The notes beneath the pieces are model-generated. The model made no database searches. It saw only the letters and a program-made list of their open reading frames with translations, and had not been told where the DNA came from. A stretch of 42,129 nt of DNA from Myxococcota bacterium (GTDB lineage: Bacteria; Myxococcota; XYA12-FULL-58-9). The stretch lies in the NCBI GenBank assembly GCA_022703175.1, contig JAKLEG010000004.1, positions 1-42,129 of the forward strand, read 5' to 3'. This document shows, in pieces, positions 17,492 to 25,360 of this stretch. The position numbers were made by a program, and so were the translations under genes. Within the stretch, counting starts at the first letter, position 1, and each line of letters begins with the position of its first letter.

Positions 17492-17518
17492 GACGGCGCT
17501 CCCCGCAGGGGCCCCGTC
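17492..17518 (-). promoter_or_regulatory. Hairpin just upstream of the clpP-like ribosome binding site
   Basis: In the 56-bp gap between the upstream ABC-F gene and the clpP-like gene, an outer stem GACGG/CCGTC encloses an inner CCCC/GGGG stem with a three-base loop. On the transcribed strand it ends two bases before AAAGGAG. There is no T-run, so it is not a classic terminator. It may limit readthrough, mark a processing site or tune translation; which one is unknown. Confidence 0.4.
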
Positions 17519-17535
17519 ACATTGCCGAAGAGGGA

Positions 17536-19173
17536 TTAACCCCGACCGGGGGCTTCGCGCAACCCCGGCGCCTCGCGTCCGGTGCGGGCCACGTACTCAG
17601 TGTAGCCGCCGCCGTAGGGCACGACACCTTGGGGGGTGAGTTCTAAAACGCGATTGGAGAGGGCGGCCAAGAAGCGCCGGTCGTGCGAGACGAACAGCAT
17701 CGTGCCTTCATAGTTGGAAAGCGACTGCAACAGCATCTCTTTGGTGCCAACATCCAAGTGGTTGGTCGGCTCGTCCAGCACCAGGAAGTTGGGTGGGTCG
17801 AAGAGCATGCGCGCGAGCACCAAGCGCGCCTTTTCGCCGCCCGAGAGTACCCGACAGGTCTTTTGAATCTCGTCGCCCGAAAAGCCGAAGCTGCCGGCCA
17901 AAGTTTTTAGCGTGCCGACGCTCGCCAGTGGGAACGCCTCATACAGCGTGTCCCAAACGGTCTTTTGCGGCTCCAGGAGCTCCATCGCGTGTTGCGCGAA
18001 GTAGCCCATTTTGAGGCTGGCGCCTTGCACCACTGCGCCGGCATCGGGTTTGGATTCGCCCGCTATCATTTTGAGCAACGTGGATTTACCGGCGCCGTTG
18101 ACCCCCAACACGCACCAGCGCTCGCCTCGGCGCAGCACGTGCGAGAAATCGGTGTAAATACGGCGCGAGCCATAACCCTTGTGAATCCCTTGGAGCTTTA
18201 CGACTTCGTCGCCGCTTCGGGGCGGGGTTTTGAAGTTGAAGACCAGGCTCTTTTTGCGCTTGGGGGGCTCCACCCGTTCGATCTTGTCGAGCATCTTCAC
18301 GCGCGACTGCACTTGGGCAGCATGTGAGGCGCGGGCTTTGAAGCGCTCGATGAAGGCCAGCTCTTTTTTGAGCATGGCTTGTTGGCGATCGAACTGTGCT
18401 TGCTGCTGGGTATCAGTGATGGCGCGGGCGCGCTCGTAGAAATCGTAGTTGCCCGAGTAGGTGGTGAGCTCGCCGCCATCGATCTCGATGATTTTGTGCA
18501 CCACCCGATTCATGAACTCACGGTCGTGCGAGGTCATGAGAATTGCGCCTTCATAGCTCTTCAAAAACTCCTCCAACCAGATGATTGATTCCAGATCCAA
18601 GTGGTTGGAGGGCTCGTCGAGCAGGAGGGCATCGGGGCGCATCAGCAGGATGCGGGCCAATGCCACGCGCATCTTCCAGCCGCCCGACAGGTGGCCCACG
18701 TCGCCATCCATCATTTCTTGCGAGAAACCTAAGCCGGCTAAGATTTCACGGGCACGTGCCTCAAGGCTGTAACCATCGAGGTGCTCAAACTCGGTTTGCA
18801 CGTGGCCCAGCTCGTCGATGAGCTTGTCCATTTCGTGCTCGCGCTCGGGATCGGAGAGCGCGTGTTCTAGCTCATGCAAGCGCGCGGCCACGTGGGCCAC
18901 ATTACCTGCGCCATGCATGGTTTCCGTGACCGCGGCTCGGCCGCTCATTTCGCCGACATCTTGATTGAAGTAGCCCACGGTGACGCCGCGATCGACGGTG
19001 ACCTGGCCTTCTTCGGGTTCTTCTTCGCGGGTGATGAGACGAAACAGCGTGGATTTGCCAGCGCCGTTGGGGCCCACGAGGCCCACCTTCTCACCGCGGT
19101 TCAAGGCGGCGGAGGCGTCGACAAACAAGATCTGTTGGCCGTGCTGCTTGGCTATGGCGTCAAAGCGAATCAA
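17536..19173 (-). CDS. ABC-F ATPase, YheS-like
   Basis: This protein of about 545 residues is a second ABC-F ATPase. Site 1 has GPNGAGKST, LSGGWKMRVALAR and LLLDEPSNHLD; site 2 has GVNGAGKST, LSGGEKARLVLAR and LVLDEPTNHLD. The linker has FIERFKARASHAAQVQSRVKML, typical of the YheS branch, which is thought to act on ribosomes. No coiled-coil tail follows. The start is uncertain: TTG at 19173 follows AGGCGCGCCC and gives the family N-terminus (M)IRFDAIAKQHG, while GTG at 19191 and TTG at 19218 are in frame upstream. No ATG start exists. It leads the run ABC-F, clpP-like, uup-like. A 30-bp segment of its 5' end is duplicated at 23407. Confidence 0.87.
   Translation of the reverse strand: MIRFDAIAKQHGQQILFVDASAALNRGEKVGLVGPNGAGKSTLFRLITREEEPEEGQVTVDRGVTVGYFNQDVGEMSGRAAVTETMHGAGNVAHVAARLHELEHALSDPEREHEMDKLIDELGHVQTEFEHLDGYSLEARAREILAGLGFSQEMMDGDVGHLSGGWKMRVALARILLMRPDALLLDEPSNHLDLESIIWLEEFLKSYEGAILMTSHDREFMNRVVHKIIEIDGGELTTYSGNYDFYERARAITDTQQQAQFDRQQAMLKKELAFIERFKARASHAAQVQSRVKMLDKIERVEPPKRKKSLVFNFKTPPRSGDEVVKLQGIHKGYGSRRIYTDFSHVLRRGERWCVLGVNGAGKSTLLKMIAGESKPDAGAVVQGASLKMGYFAQHAMELLEPQKTVWDTLYEAFPLASVGTLKTLAGSFGFSGDEIQKTCRVLSGGEKARLVLARMLFDPPNFLVLDEPTNHLDVGTKEMLLQSLSNYEGTMLFVSHDRRFLAALSNRVLELTPQGVVPYGGGYTEYVARTGREAPGLREAPGRG
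19130..19159. repeat. 30-bp exact repeat, copy A (inside the ABC-F gene)
   Basis: This stretch lies in the 5' coding part of the YheS-like gene, covering the codons around AKQHGQQ. The same 30 bases occur in the same orientation at 23407-23436, about 4.3 kb away and outside any supported gene. The flanking bases differ on both sides. Confidence 0.9.
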
Positions 19174-19335
19174 GGGCGCGCCTGTTAGCACATCGCGCGG
19201 GCGTAGAGGAAGGGGCAACTGCGGGTGGTCGTAGAACTCGTCCTCGTGTTAGCCCCGACCCGAGGCACGGCAGCCATTTGCAAACCCATACTGTAGCGCC
19301 GGTCGGTGGTCGATACTGGAGCTAGAGCTACCGGG

Positions 19336-22300
19336 TTACGGCTTGCGATACTTCACTTTCACGTCGGCATAGTCGACGGCAACGGTCCCCGGTGTCGAGG
19401 CACAACCGCTGACGGCGACTGGCCGCACGGCGAGCGCGAGGTCTTGGTAGGGGCCTATGAGCAACCGGCCAAGCACGGCCGGGTCGGTGAGCGTGACTGA
19501 CATCAGCGCGGGTGCTTCTGTGCTGGCGTCATTGGTCGCAAGGCTCCACCATGCCCCTCGATGCCAAGCGAGCAGCTCAGCGCCTGAGTCGGCCGTACAG
19601 CCACCTGCTGTGGCATAACCATCGGCTCCGGCATAGACGGTCGGTGTGATCGAAAGAAGGGTGGGCGTGGCATCCAGGCGTGCGTAGACAAAGCGAAAGA
19701 ACGCGGCCTGGGCTGGCTGCAAATCCCCTGAGTGCAAGATCCAGGTCTCGTTCAGGCTGGACGCCCCCACAGAGCCGCCCGATTTGACGATCTGTTGATG
19801 AGCCGTGTCATAGGTCATCACCGGCCCGAGCGTCGTCGGCGGGCCGTCGCAGGCCGTCCCGGTGCCACAAATCTTGGTCCAGTGGCTGCCATCCCACTCC
19901 CACGTGCCGTCCGCCTCCTCGGCACCAAACACGTCCCCGAACAATACCGTGCGCCGACGGGCGGCATCGTAGGCCATTCCCGGCCGATAGAGACGACCCG
20001 GACCGCACACGCCAGCGGCACAGGCTTTGGTCCACGACCAGGTGCTCGTTAGCGAATTCCAGCCGAGCTCCCAGGTTTCGTCACCCGTGACCGAGTTGCC
20101 TCCATAAAGCACGATCCGACCGCGGTCGGAGTCATAAGCCATGGCATGCGCGCTGCGACCGGTGGGTGCTGTTCCGCAGGAGCCTGCGAGACAAATCTGG
20201 TTCCACTGCCAACTGGCAGAGACGGTATTCCAGTAGAGTTCCCAGATCTCGTCGGCTCCCGCCGAGCCGCCAACAAGCACGATTCGCCCGCGTCCCGCAT
20301 GATAAGCCATCGCGGTATCCACCCGCGCGGTCGGTGTGGTTGTGCAAGTCGCGGTAGGACAGACTTTGGTCCAAACCTTCGTGGCGCCACTCCACTCCCA
20401 TGTCTCGTTGGTCGTCGTCCCCGGCGTTGGCCCCACGAGACCGCCAAAGTAGAGGGCTCGCTGTCGTCCTGGATGATAGGCAAGGGCACCACGCGAACGC
20501 GCTGTGGGTGAGGTGGTACACGTGGCGGTCGGGCAGACCAAGCTCCAGCCTGCGCCATCCCATTCCCAACTGTCATTCAAGAAATTGTCATTGCTTCCCA
20601 CAGAGCCGCCAAACGAGAACGCCCGCTGGCGCACGGAATCGTAGACCATTGAGCCATAGCTCCGTCGCGACGGGCCAAAGCAAGACACGGCGCCCCCAGC
20701 AAGCTTGGACCAAGCCCCACCACGGAATAGCCAGACCTCGTCGCTGTTGGCGCCGTCGTAACCCCCGCCCAGGAGGATGCCGCGATTGACGCCGTCAAAG
20801 GCCATGGCCGCATTGGTGCGCGCCGTGGGGCCGGTGCAACTGGTGCCCATGCCGCAGACTTTGGTCCAGGTATGGGCACTGCTGTTCCAAGCCCACGTCT
20901 CATCGCTGCGCGCGCCGGTCCAACCGCCAAAAAGGTAGCTTCGACTGGCAGTTGAATCGAACGCCATGCCGAAACTGATGCGCGCCGTCGGGCGGGTGCA
21001 GGCGGGGACGGTCGAGGCGCTGCAAACACTCGCCCACTGAGTGCCGTCCCATTCCCAGGTATCGTTGTTGGGAATGGACGCGACCTTATATTCGCCGATG
21101 TCACCCCCGAACAGGACGCTCCTGCCCGTCGTCTCATCGAACGCCATGCCGAAGTCGAACCGACCCGCGGGGCTGCTGCATGAAGTGCCGCTGCCACATA
21201 ACTGGGTCCACTGCGTGCCGTCCCAAGCCCACAGATCGTCCATCGTATGGAAGCAATCACAGGCGTTTTCGTACCAGGCGCCGCCGAACAGGAGGGTCCT
21301 GTTGTGCACCGAATCGTAGACCATGCGATGGTAGAGCCGGCCGCGCGGACCGACACACCCGGTGTCCCCGCCGCAACGCAACTGCCACGTGCTGCCATCC
21401 CACTCCCAGGTCTCAGCCGACTCCTGCTCCGTACCTTCCGCAAAAAAGGACACCGTGACGCCACGGCGAGAATCAAAGGCAATCCCATGGCTGCCCGTTT
21501 GGTCGGGATCGACGCAGCCAGTCCCTGAGCCACATGCCTTGGCCCATTTGATGCCGTCCCACTCCAAGATCTGGCCGGCACTACTAACCACCTTTCCCCG
21601 CCATGAATCGTAGGCAAAACTCGTGGGCTTGTTCCCGTCGGGGAGCGCACCGTCATAGATGCAATGCTCAACCCAAAGCGGTGCCGCTTGCGTCAGCGTG
21701 GTGTCGCCATCGTCGAGGCTTGCCATGCCGGCCCCTGAACTTGGCGTCGCATTTGCGGATCGCAACGGAATGCCCAGATAGGGACGGCCCTCGAATTGGT
21801 GCGGATTCTCGATGTCACTGCCCTGGCGTTTGAAACCCGACGTCGCCACCCACTCCACGTCCCGAACCTCAGCGCGCTGGCTTTCATTGCCGGCGGTGTC
21901 GACCGCGGTCAGAAACACATTCACCTGATCTTGACCCACGAGTCGAACCGCAAAGCCCGTGTCGGTCGCGACCGCACGACCAAGCTCTGCCGCGCTCGTC
22001 ATGTTGTCGGACGAATAGGCAATGACAGTGGTATCGACCGCGACAACGCCCGGCTTGCCCGCGACCTCCAGTTTGCTTGCGACCGGGTCATCACCTACTC
22101 CCCATGGCGCCCGGGTGTAAACGATGTCATCGGCAACGGTCGTGTCGGGCGCAAGAGGGGGCCGCGTGTCGATCGCAAGGTCGGCAATCACGATCGGCTC
22201 AGCGGGAGCATTGCCGGCGGTATCGACAATGGCCGGGTCGGTCCCGATCACAATCTGGTCAAGGATCTCTGTGTCGACCTCAATACCTGAGATCTCGGCG

Positions 22301-23349
22301 ACGTAAACATAAAAGGCGCCCGCCGCCATTCGCTGCACAAATTCAACGCCCGTCGAGGCGGTTAACACCTGCGGCGCAGGGGAGGCTCCGGCCGGCGCCG
22401 TGGTCGGGCGAAGCGCTTCGTCCAAATAAAAGCTGACCTGCACCTGGGTACCGTTGGTGGCGCTCTGAACAGTGCGCAGGCGATTGCCTGTCCCTGGCGT
22501 CAAGGTTACCGAAGACATGTCGGGCAGCACACCTGGAGGCGTGAAATCGAAGCGAAACAGTGCATCGGCCGACGCACGCGTGCGGTTGCCAGCCAGATCG
22601 ATCGTATCGATGACCACGCCGTGCCCCCCCTCGGAATCGGTGGCCTGAACGACGTATTCGTAGGTGTAAAGCCCGGCGCTGTCGCTTACATAAACAAACG
22701 GCGCCTCGGATTCGGCCAAGCTGACTTCAGGAGATGCCGCGAGCGTTTCGTCGACCTGAAAGACCACTTGGCCGGTTGGTTGCGCCAAGGACAGGTCTTG
22801 AGGCGCGAGAGCCGCGATGCCCGTGACCCGTGGTGGCGCGAGGTCGAAGGCCACGGTGCCGAGCGCAACATCACTCGCTTTGTTGCCATTGAGATCCATG
22901 ATGGTGGCGACGACCGTGACTGTTTGACCATCGAGCGCACCGTCGGTGGCCCGGGTGACATCATACCGATACTGGTAAAACAGCCCTTCGTTGGTCACGT
23001 AGGCCAATGGCCGCAACGCCCCGCCCGAGTCCTTTAGACTCACCTCGGGACGAACGGTGTCGGCCAAAGGCTCGCTCACAGCGAAGCTCACGGTAATGAC
23101 ATTGTGGGCAAGCTCAGCGCTGACCACCGCGGGGGTTACGGTCGGGCTTTCGATGACAGGCGCCTCGGTGTCTTGGCCACTGCCGGTTGCCTTACAGCGA
23201 TGCAAGAATGGCTGGCAGAACAACCCGGGCGGGCACTCGGCGTCGGAAGCGCAACTGATCTGCGCCGTATTGGGAGTCGCCAGATCGACGCCGCAAGCGC
23301 TGGCCTGCAGCACGACAGCAATGGCAAAGGCGGTTCTTGATTCATGCAT
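19336..23349 (-). CDS. Giant lipoprotein with Ig-like and kelch repeats
   Basis: The 1337-residue product has a lipoprotein signal ending in QASAC (Cys19). A small Cys module (CASDAECPPGLFCQ) follows. Residues about 60-550 look like four or five Ig-like or cadherin-like domains, marked by DLNGN, DLAGN and DTAGN phrases near each end. From about 590 to 1190 there are twelve kelch-type repeats of 45-55 residues: R-x-x-x-MAYD, then R-x-x-LFGG, then DETWEWDG-x-x-W-x-x-xC. Most end with a Cys pair such as CGSGTSC, which is unusual for kelch. Twelve blades fit two six-bladed or one larger arrangement. A beta-sandwich C-terminus follows. It is probably a surface adhesin or glycan-binding protein; there is no catalytic motif. 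The ATG at 23349 is chosen for the signal peptide. Confidence 0.85.
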   Translation of the reverse strand: MHESRTAFAIAVVLQASACGVDLATPNTAQISCASDAECPPGLFCQPFLHRCKATGSGQDTEAPVIESPTVTPAVVSAELAHNVITVSFAVSEPLADTVRPEVSLKDSGGALRPLAYVTNEGLFYQYRYDVTRATDGALDGQTVTVVATIMDLNGNKASDVALGTVAFDLAPPRVTGIAALAPQDLSLAQPTGQVVFQVDETLAASPEVSLAESEAPFVYVSDSAGLYTYEYVVQATDSEGGHGVVIDTIDLAGNRTRASADALFRFDFTPPGVLPDMSSVTLTPGTGNRLRTVQSATNGTQVQVSFYLDEALRPTTAPAGASPAPQVLTASTGVEFVQRMAAGAFYVYVAEISGIEVDTEILDQIVIGTDPAIVDTAGNAPAEPIVIADLAIDTRPPLAPDTTVADDIVYTRAPWGVGDDPVASKLEVAGKPGVVAVDTTVIAYSSDNMTSAAELGRAVATDTGFAVRLVGQDQVNVFLTAVDTAGNESQRAEVRDVEWVATSGFKRQGSDIENPHQFEGRPYLGIPLRSANATPSSGAGMASLDDGDTTLTQAAPLWVEHCIYDGALPDGNKPTSFAYDSWRGKVVSSAGQILEWDGIKWAKACGSGTGCVDPDQTGSHGIAFDSRRGVTVSFFAEGTEQESAETWEWDGSTWQLRCGGDTGCVGPRGRLYHRMVYDSVHNRTLLFGGAWYENACDCFHTMDDLWAWDGTQWTQLCGSGTSCSSPAGRFDFGMAFDETTGRSVLFGGDIGEYKVASIPNNDTWEWDGTQWASVCSASTVPACTRPTARISFGMAFDSTASRSYLFGGWTGARSDETWAWNSSAHTWTKVCGMGTSCTGPTARTNAAMAFDGVNRGILLGGGYDGANSDEVWLFRGGAWSKLAGGAVSCFGPSRRSYGSMVYDSVRQRAFSFGGSVGSNDNFLNDSWEWDGAGWSLVCPTATCTTSPTARSRGALAYHPGRQRALYFGGLVGPTPGTTTNETWEWSGATKVWTKVCPTATCTTTPTARVDTAMAYHAGRGRIVLVGGSAGADEIWELYWNTVSASWQWNQICLAGSCGTAPTGRSAHAMAYDSDRGRIVLYGGNSVTGDETWELGWNSLTSTWSWTKACAAGVCGPGRLYRPGMAYDAARRRTVLFGDVFGAEEADGTWEWDGSHWTKICGTGTACDGPPTTLGPVMTYDTAHQQIVKSGGSVGASSLNETWILHSGDLQPAQAAFFRFVYARLDATPTLLSITPTVYAGADGYATAGGCTADSGAELLAWHRGAWWSLATNDASTEAPALMSVTLTDPAVLGRLLIGPYQDLALAVRPVAVSGCASTPGTVAVDYADVKVKYRKP

Positions 23350-23406
23350 CGCGAGGCCCCCCGGAAAAGGAGCATATCGTGGGTGATCCTTCGCACACAA
23401 TTCTGT

Positions 23407-23436
23407 ATCTGTTGGCCGTGCTGCTTGGCTATGGCG
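23407..23436. repeat. 30-bp exact repeat, copy B (intergenic)
   Basis: This intergenic stretch lies between the kelch lipoprotein start and the DUF1801 gene and is identical to 19130-19159 in the YheS-like gene. Only this fragment is shared; there is no recognisable remainder of an ABC-F gene around it. Confidence 0.9.
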
Positions 23437-23464
23437 CGGCCACTATCGTCGTCGAGAGTTCAGC

Positions 23465-23830
23465 TCAACGCCCCCGTGCCGTGGCTTCGGCGATGCGCGA
23501 TTTCAATAGCTTGCGCACGAGGACTACAGGCAATGGCCGATCGGGGGCAAAGTGCAGCGACGACTTGGTCTGGCTGTAGTTCTTAAGGTCGGCCGCGAGC
23601 AGTCCAAGCGTCGAACCGCTAAACGGAAAGAACGAACACCCCTTCGCAGTGGCCGCAAAACCCGCTATCACCACGCCATCCAATCTAAAGGCCGGGATCC
23701 CGTAGCTGATGCATTCCTCGGCCTTGGGAACAGTTTTGCGGATGGTTTGCCGCAGCGCCTCAAGTGTTGCGCGTCGATCGGGGCTCACCGTTGCGAGATA
23801 GGCGTCGATGGTCGTGGGCTTTCGGGGCAT
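23465..23830 (-). CDS. DUF1801 (YdhG-like) small protein
   Basis: The 121-residue cytoplasmic protein matches the DUF1801 family: ATLEALRQTIRKTVPKAEECISYGIPAFRL in the first half, then a beta-rich section with GCSFFPFSG and a final helix ending KSRIAEAT. Relatives include the Bacillus frataxin-like iron protein Fra, but most members have no known function, so no role is assigned. The start is the ATG at 23830, giving MPRKPTTIDAYLATV; no Shine-Dalgarno is visible. It is the last gene before a divergent spacer, with the FGE-like lipoprotein gene on the other side. Confidence 0.82.
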   Translation of the reverse strand: MPRKPTTIDAYLATVSPDRRATLEALRQTIRKTVPKAEECISYGIPAFRLDGVVIAGFAATAKGCSFFPFSGSTLGLLAADLKNYSQTKSSLHFAPDRPLPVVLVRKLLKSRIAEATARGR

Positions 23831-24023
23831 CAGTAACGCTTATGAGGTCGGGGGTGGTGGGGGCAAGAGTGAGCGCTTGCGAGAGCCGGCCGAGCGGCCA
23901 CGTTTGGCGCGTTCCTAAACGCGGTGTTTGCCGAATTGTATTGAAATGCCGCTGCACTGGCCACGCGCACCTGAGTCGGTGCCCATCTAGCGACCGGCCA
24001 GTGTTCCAAGTACAGTGCCCCAC

Positions 24024-25256
24024 ATGCCATCGGTCATCGCTCGCATAGCCTTCGCGGTTTTCGTAGTCGGTCCCAGCATCGGTTGTAGCAGCGGCGCTGC
24101 GACGCACGCTTCGGGTGACCCTGCTACCTCCTCGGGTGGCGATCCGGTCCACGCCACTAGCGATCCCGCAACGATCGCAGACGACAACTCGCCCCACGAC
24201 GATGGCCGCCCCACCGATGACGAGAGTCCCACAGACTCGTTTGCCGGCGACGCGCCCTCAGGTGACTCGTTTGCCGGCGACGTTGCACCCGGGGATGCGG
24301 GCGTAAGCTGCGGACTCGCCGGCTTGGCAGGTGATTGCGCGCCCTTGCATACGTGCGCGGGCGCTTGGTTTCTCGCCAGTTGCGACGGGTCGCCGGCCGT
24401 GGGTTGCTGCATCCCCAGCGAAGTACCTTGCAGTGTCTCAGGCGCACCCGGCATCTGCATCAATACCGCGCTATGCACTGGCACTTGGTTTTCCACCCCG
24501 GGCGTGTGCCAGGGTACCGCTTTCGTGGGGTGTTGCACTGAAACTGGCGCCGCATGCGTTCCCTCGGCACGACCCCTCCCAAACGAGGGTTTGAGCGAAG
24601 AGAGCTTCGATTTGGGCTGTCCCGACGGCATGGTGCTTGCGGGTAGTGTCTGTGTCGACGTGTTCGAGGCGTCTCTGGTGGAACTCGGAGTTGATGGCGC
24701 GATCGTCTCCTCGTGGTCTCCTTACCAGAATCCCGGTGCGACGCGCGTCCGAGCAGTGTCACTCGCGGGCAGCATTCCGCAAAGCAATATCGATGCCGAC
24801 CGGGCCGAGGCTGCCTGTGGTGAAGCAGGCAAACGCCTATGCACTGACAGTGAATGGTTGCGCGCTTGTCGCGGCAGTGCTGGCTTGATCTACCCCTATG
24901 GCGACGCCCGTATGCCAGGTGTTTGCAACGACGCACGCGCCAAGCACCCGGCCATCGAGTACTTTGGCACGAGCGATTCCTGGATCTGGTCGGAAATCGA
25001 CAACAGCTGTATCAATCAGATCCCCGCTGCCTTGGCGCCCACTGGAGAACACCCAGGATGCGTCAGCGAAGAGGGGCTGTTTGACCTGATGGGCAACCTT
25101 CACGAGTGGACAGCAGATCCGAACGGCACGTTCCGCGGGGGCTATTATGTTGACACCGTGCTCAACGGTGACGGTTGTCTCTACGTGACCACCGCCCACA
25201 ACCGGCTCCATTCTGACTATTCGACCGGCTTTCGGTGCTGCGCTGAGCCGCTGTAG
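24024..25256 (+). CDS. FGE/sulfatase-modifying-factor-like lipoprotein
   Basis: The product of about 410 residues starts with a lipoprotein signal (Cys21 in SIGC). A long acidic, GD-rich linker follows, including two copies of DSFAGD. Two Cys modules ending in CC occupy about residues 90-185. The C-terminal 220 residues are an FGE-sulfatase (C-type-lectin-like) domain: MVLAGSVCVDVFEAS, KRLCTDSEWLRACRG, YPYGD, FDLMGNLHEWTAD, FRGGYY and DYSTGFRCC. The copper-binding Cys pair of active formylglycine-generating enzymes is not evident after FRGGYY, so it is likely a binding domain, not an oxidase. A GTG at 24015 is also in frame. It diverges from the DUF1801 gene. The substrate or ligand is unknown. 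Confidence 0.85.
   Translation: MPSVIARIAFAVFVVGPSIGCSSGAATHASGDPATSSGGDPVHATSDPATIADDNSPHDDGRPTDDESPTDSFAGDAPSGDSFAGDVAPGDAGVSCGLAGLAGDCAPLHTCAGAWFLASCDGSPAVGCCIPSEVPCSVSGAPGICINTALCTGTWFSTPGVCQGTAFVGCCTETGAACVPSARPLPNEGLSEESFDLGCPDGMVLAGSVCVDVFEASLVELGVDGAIVSSWSPYQNPGATRVRAVSLAGSIPQSNIDADRAEAACGEAGKRLCTDSEWLRACRGSAGLIYPYGDARMPGVCNDARAKHPAIEYFGTSDSWIWSEIDNSCINQIPAALAPTGEHPGCVSEEGLFDLMGNLHEWTADPNGTFRGGYYVDTVLNGDGCLYVTTAHNRLHSDYSTGFRCCAEPL
24234..24282 (+). repeat. Two 19-bp direct repeats in the linker of the FGE-like gene
   Basis: GACTCGTTTGCCGGCGACG occurs at 24234-24252 and exactly again at 24264-24282, a period of 30 bp, encoding DSFAGDA and DSFAGDV. It is a recent in-frame duplication in the GD-rich linker. 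Confidence 0.85.
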
Positions 25257-25360
25257 GCTGACGCTGGGGCACCCTCTTAAGTCGCACCTGGTAGGCACGC
25301 GCACACCAAATTTTCGGGTGCTCCACGGTTGCGTGTTGGGCGGTAGACCGGCATGAGTGA

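Noticed and set aside
20577-21671. A 364-codon minus-strand open frame
   Set aside because: It lies inside the kelch gene in another frame; the real frame has twelve regular kelch repeats.
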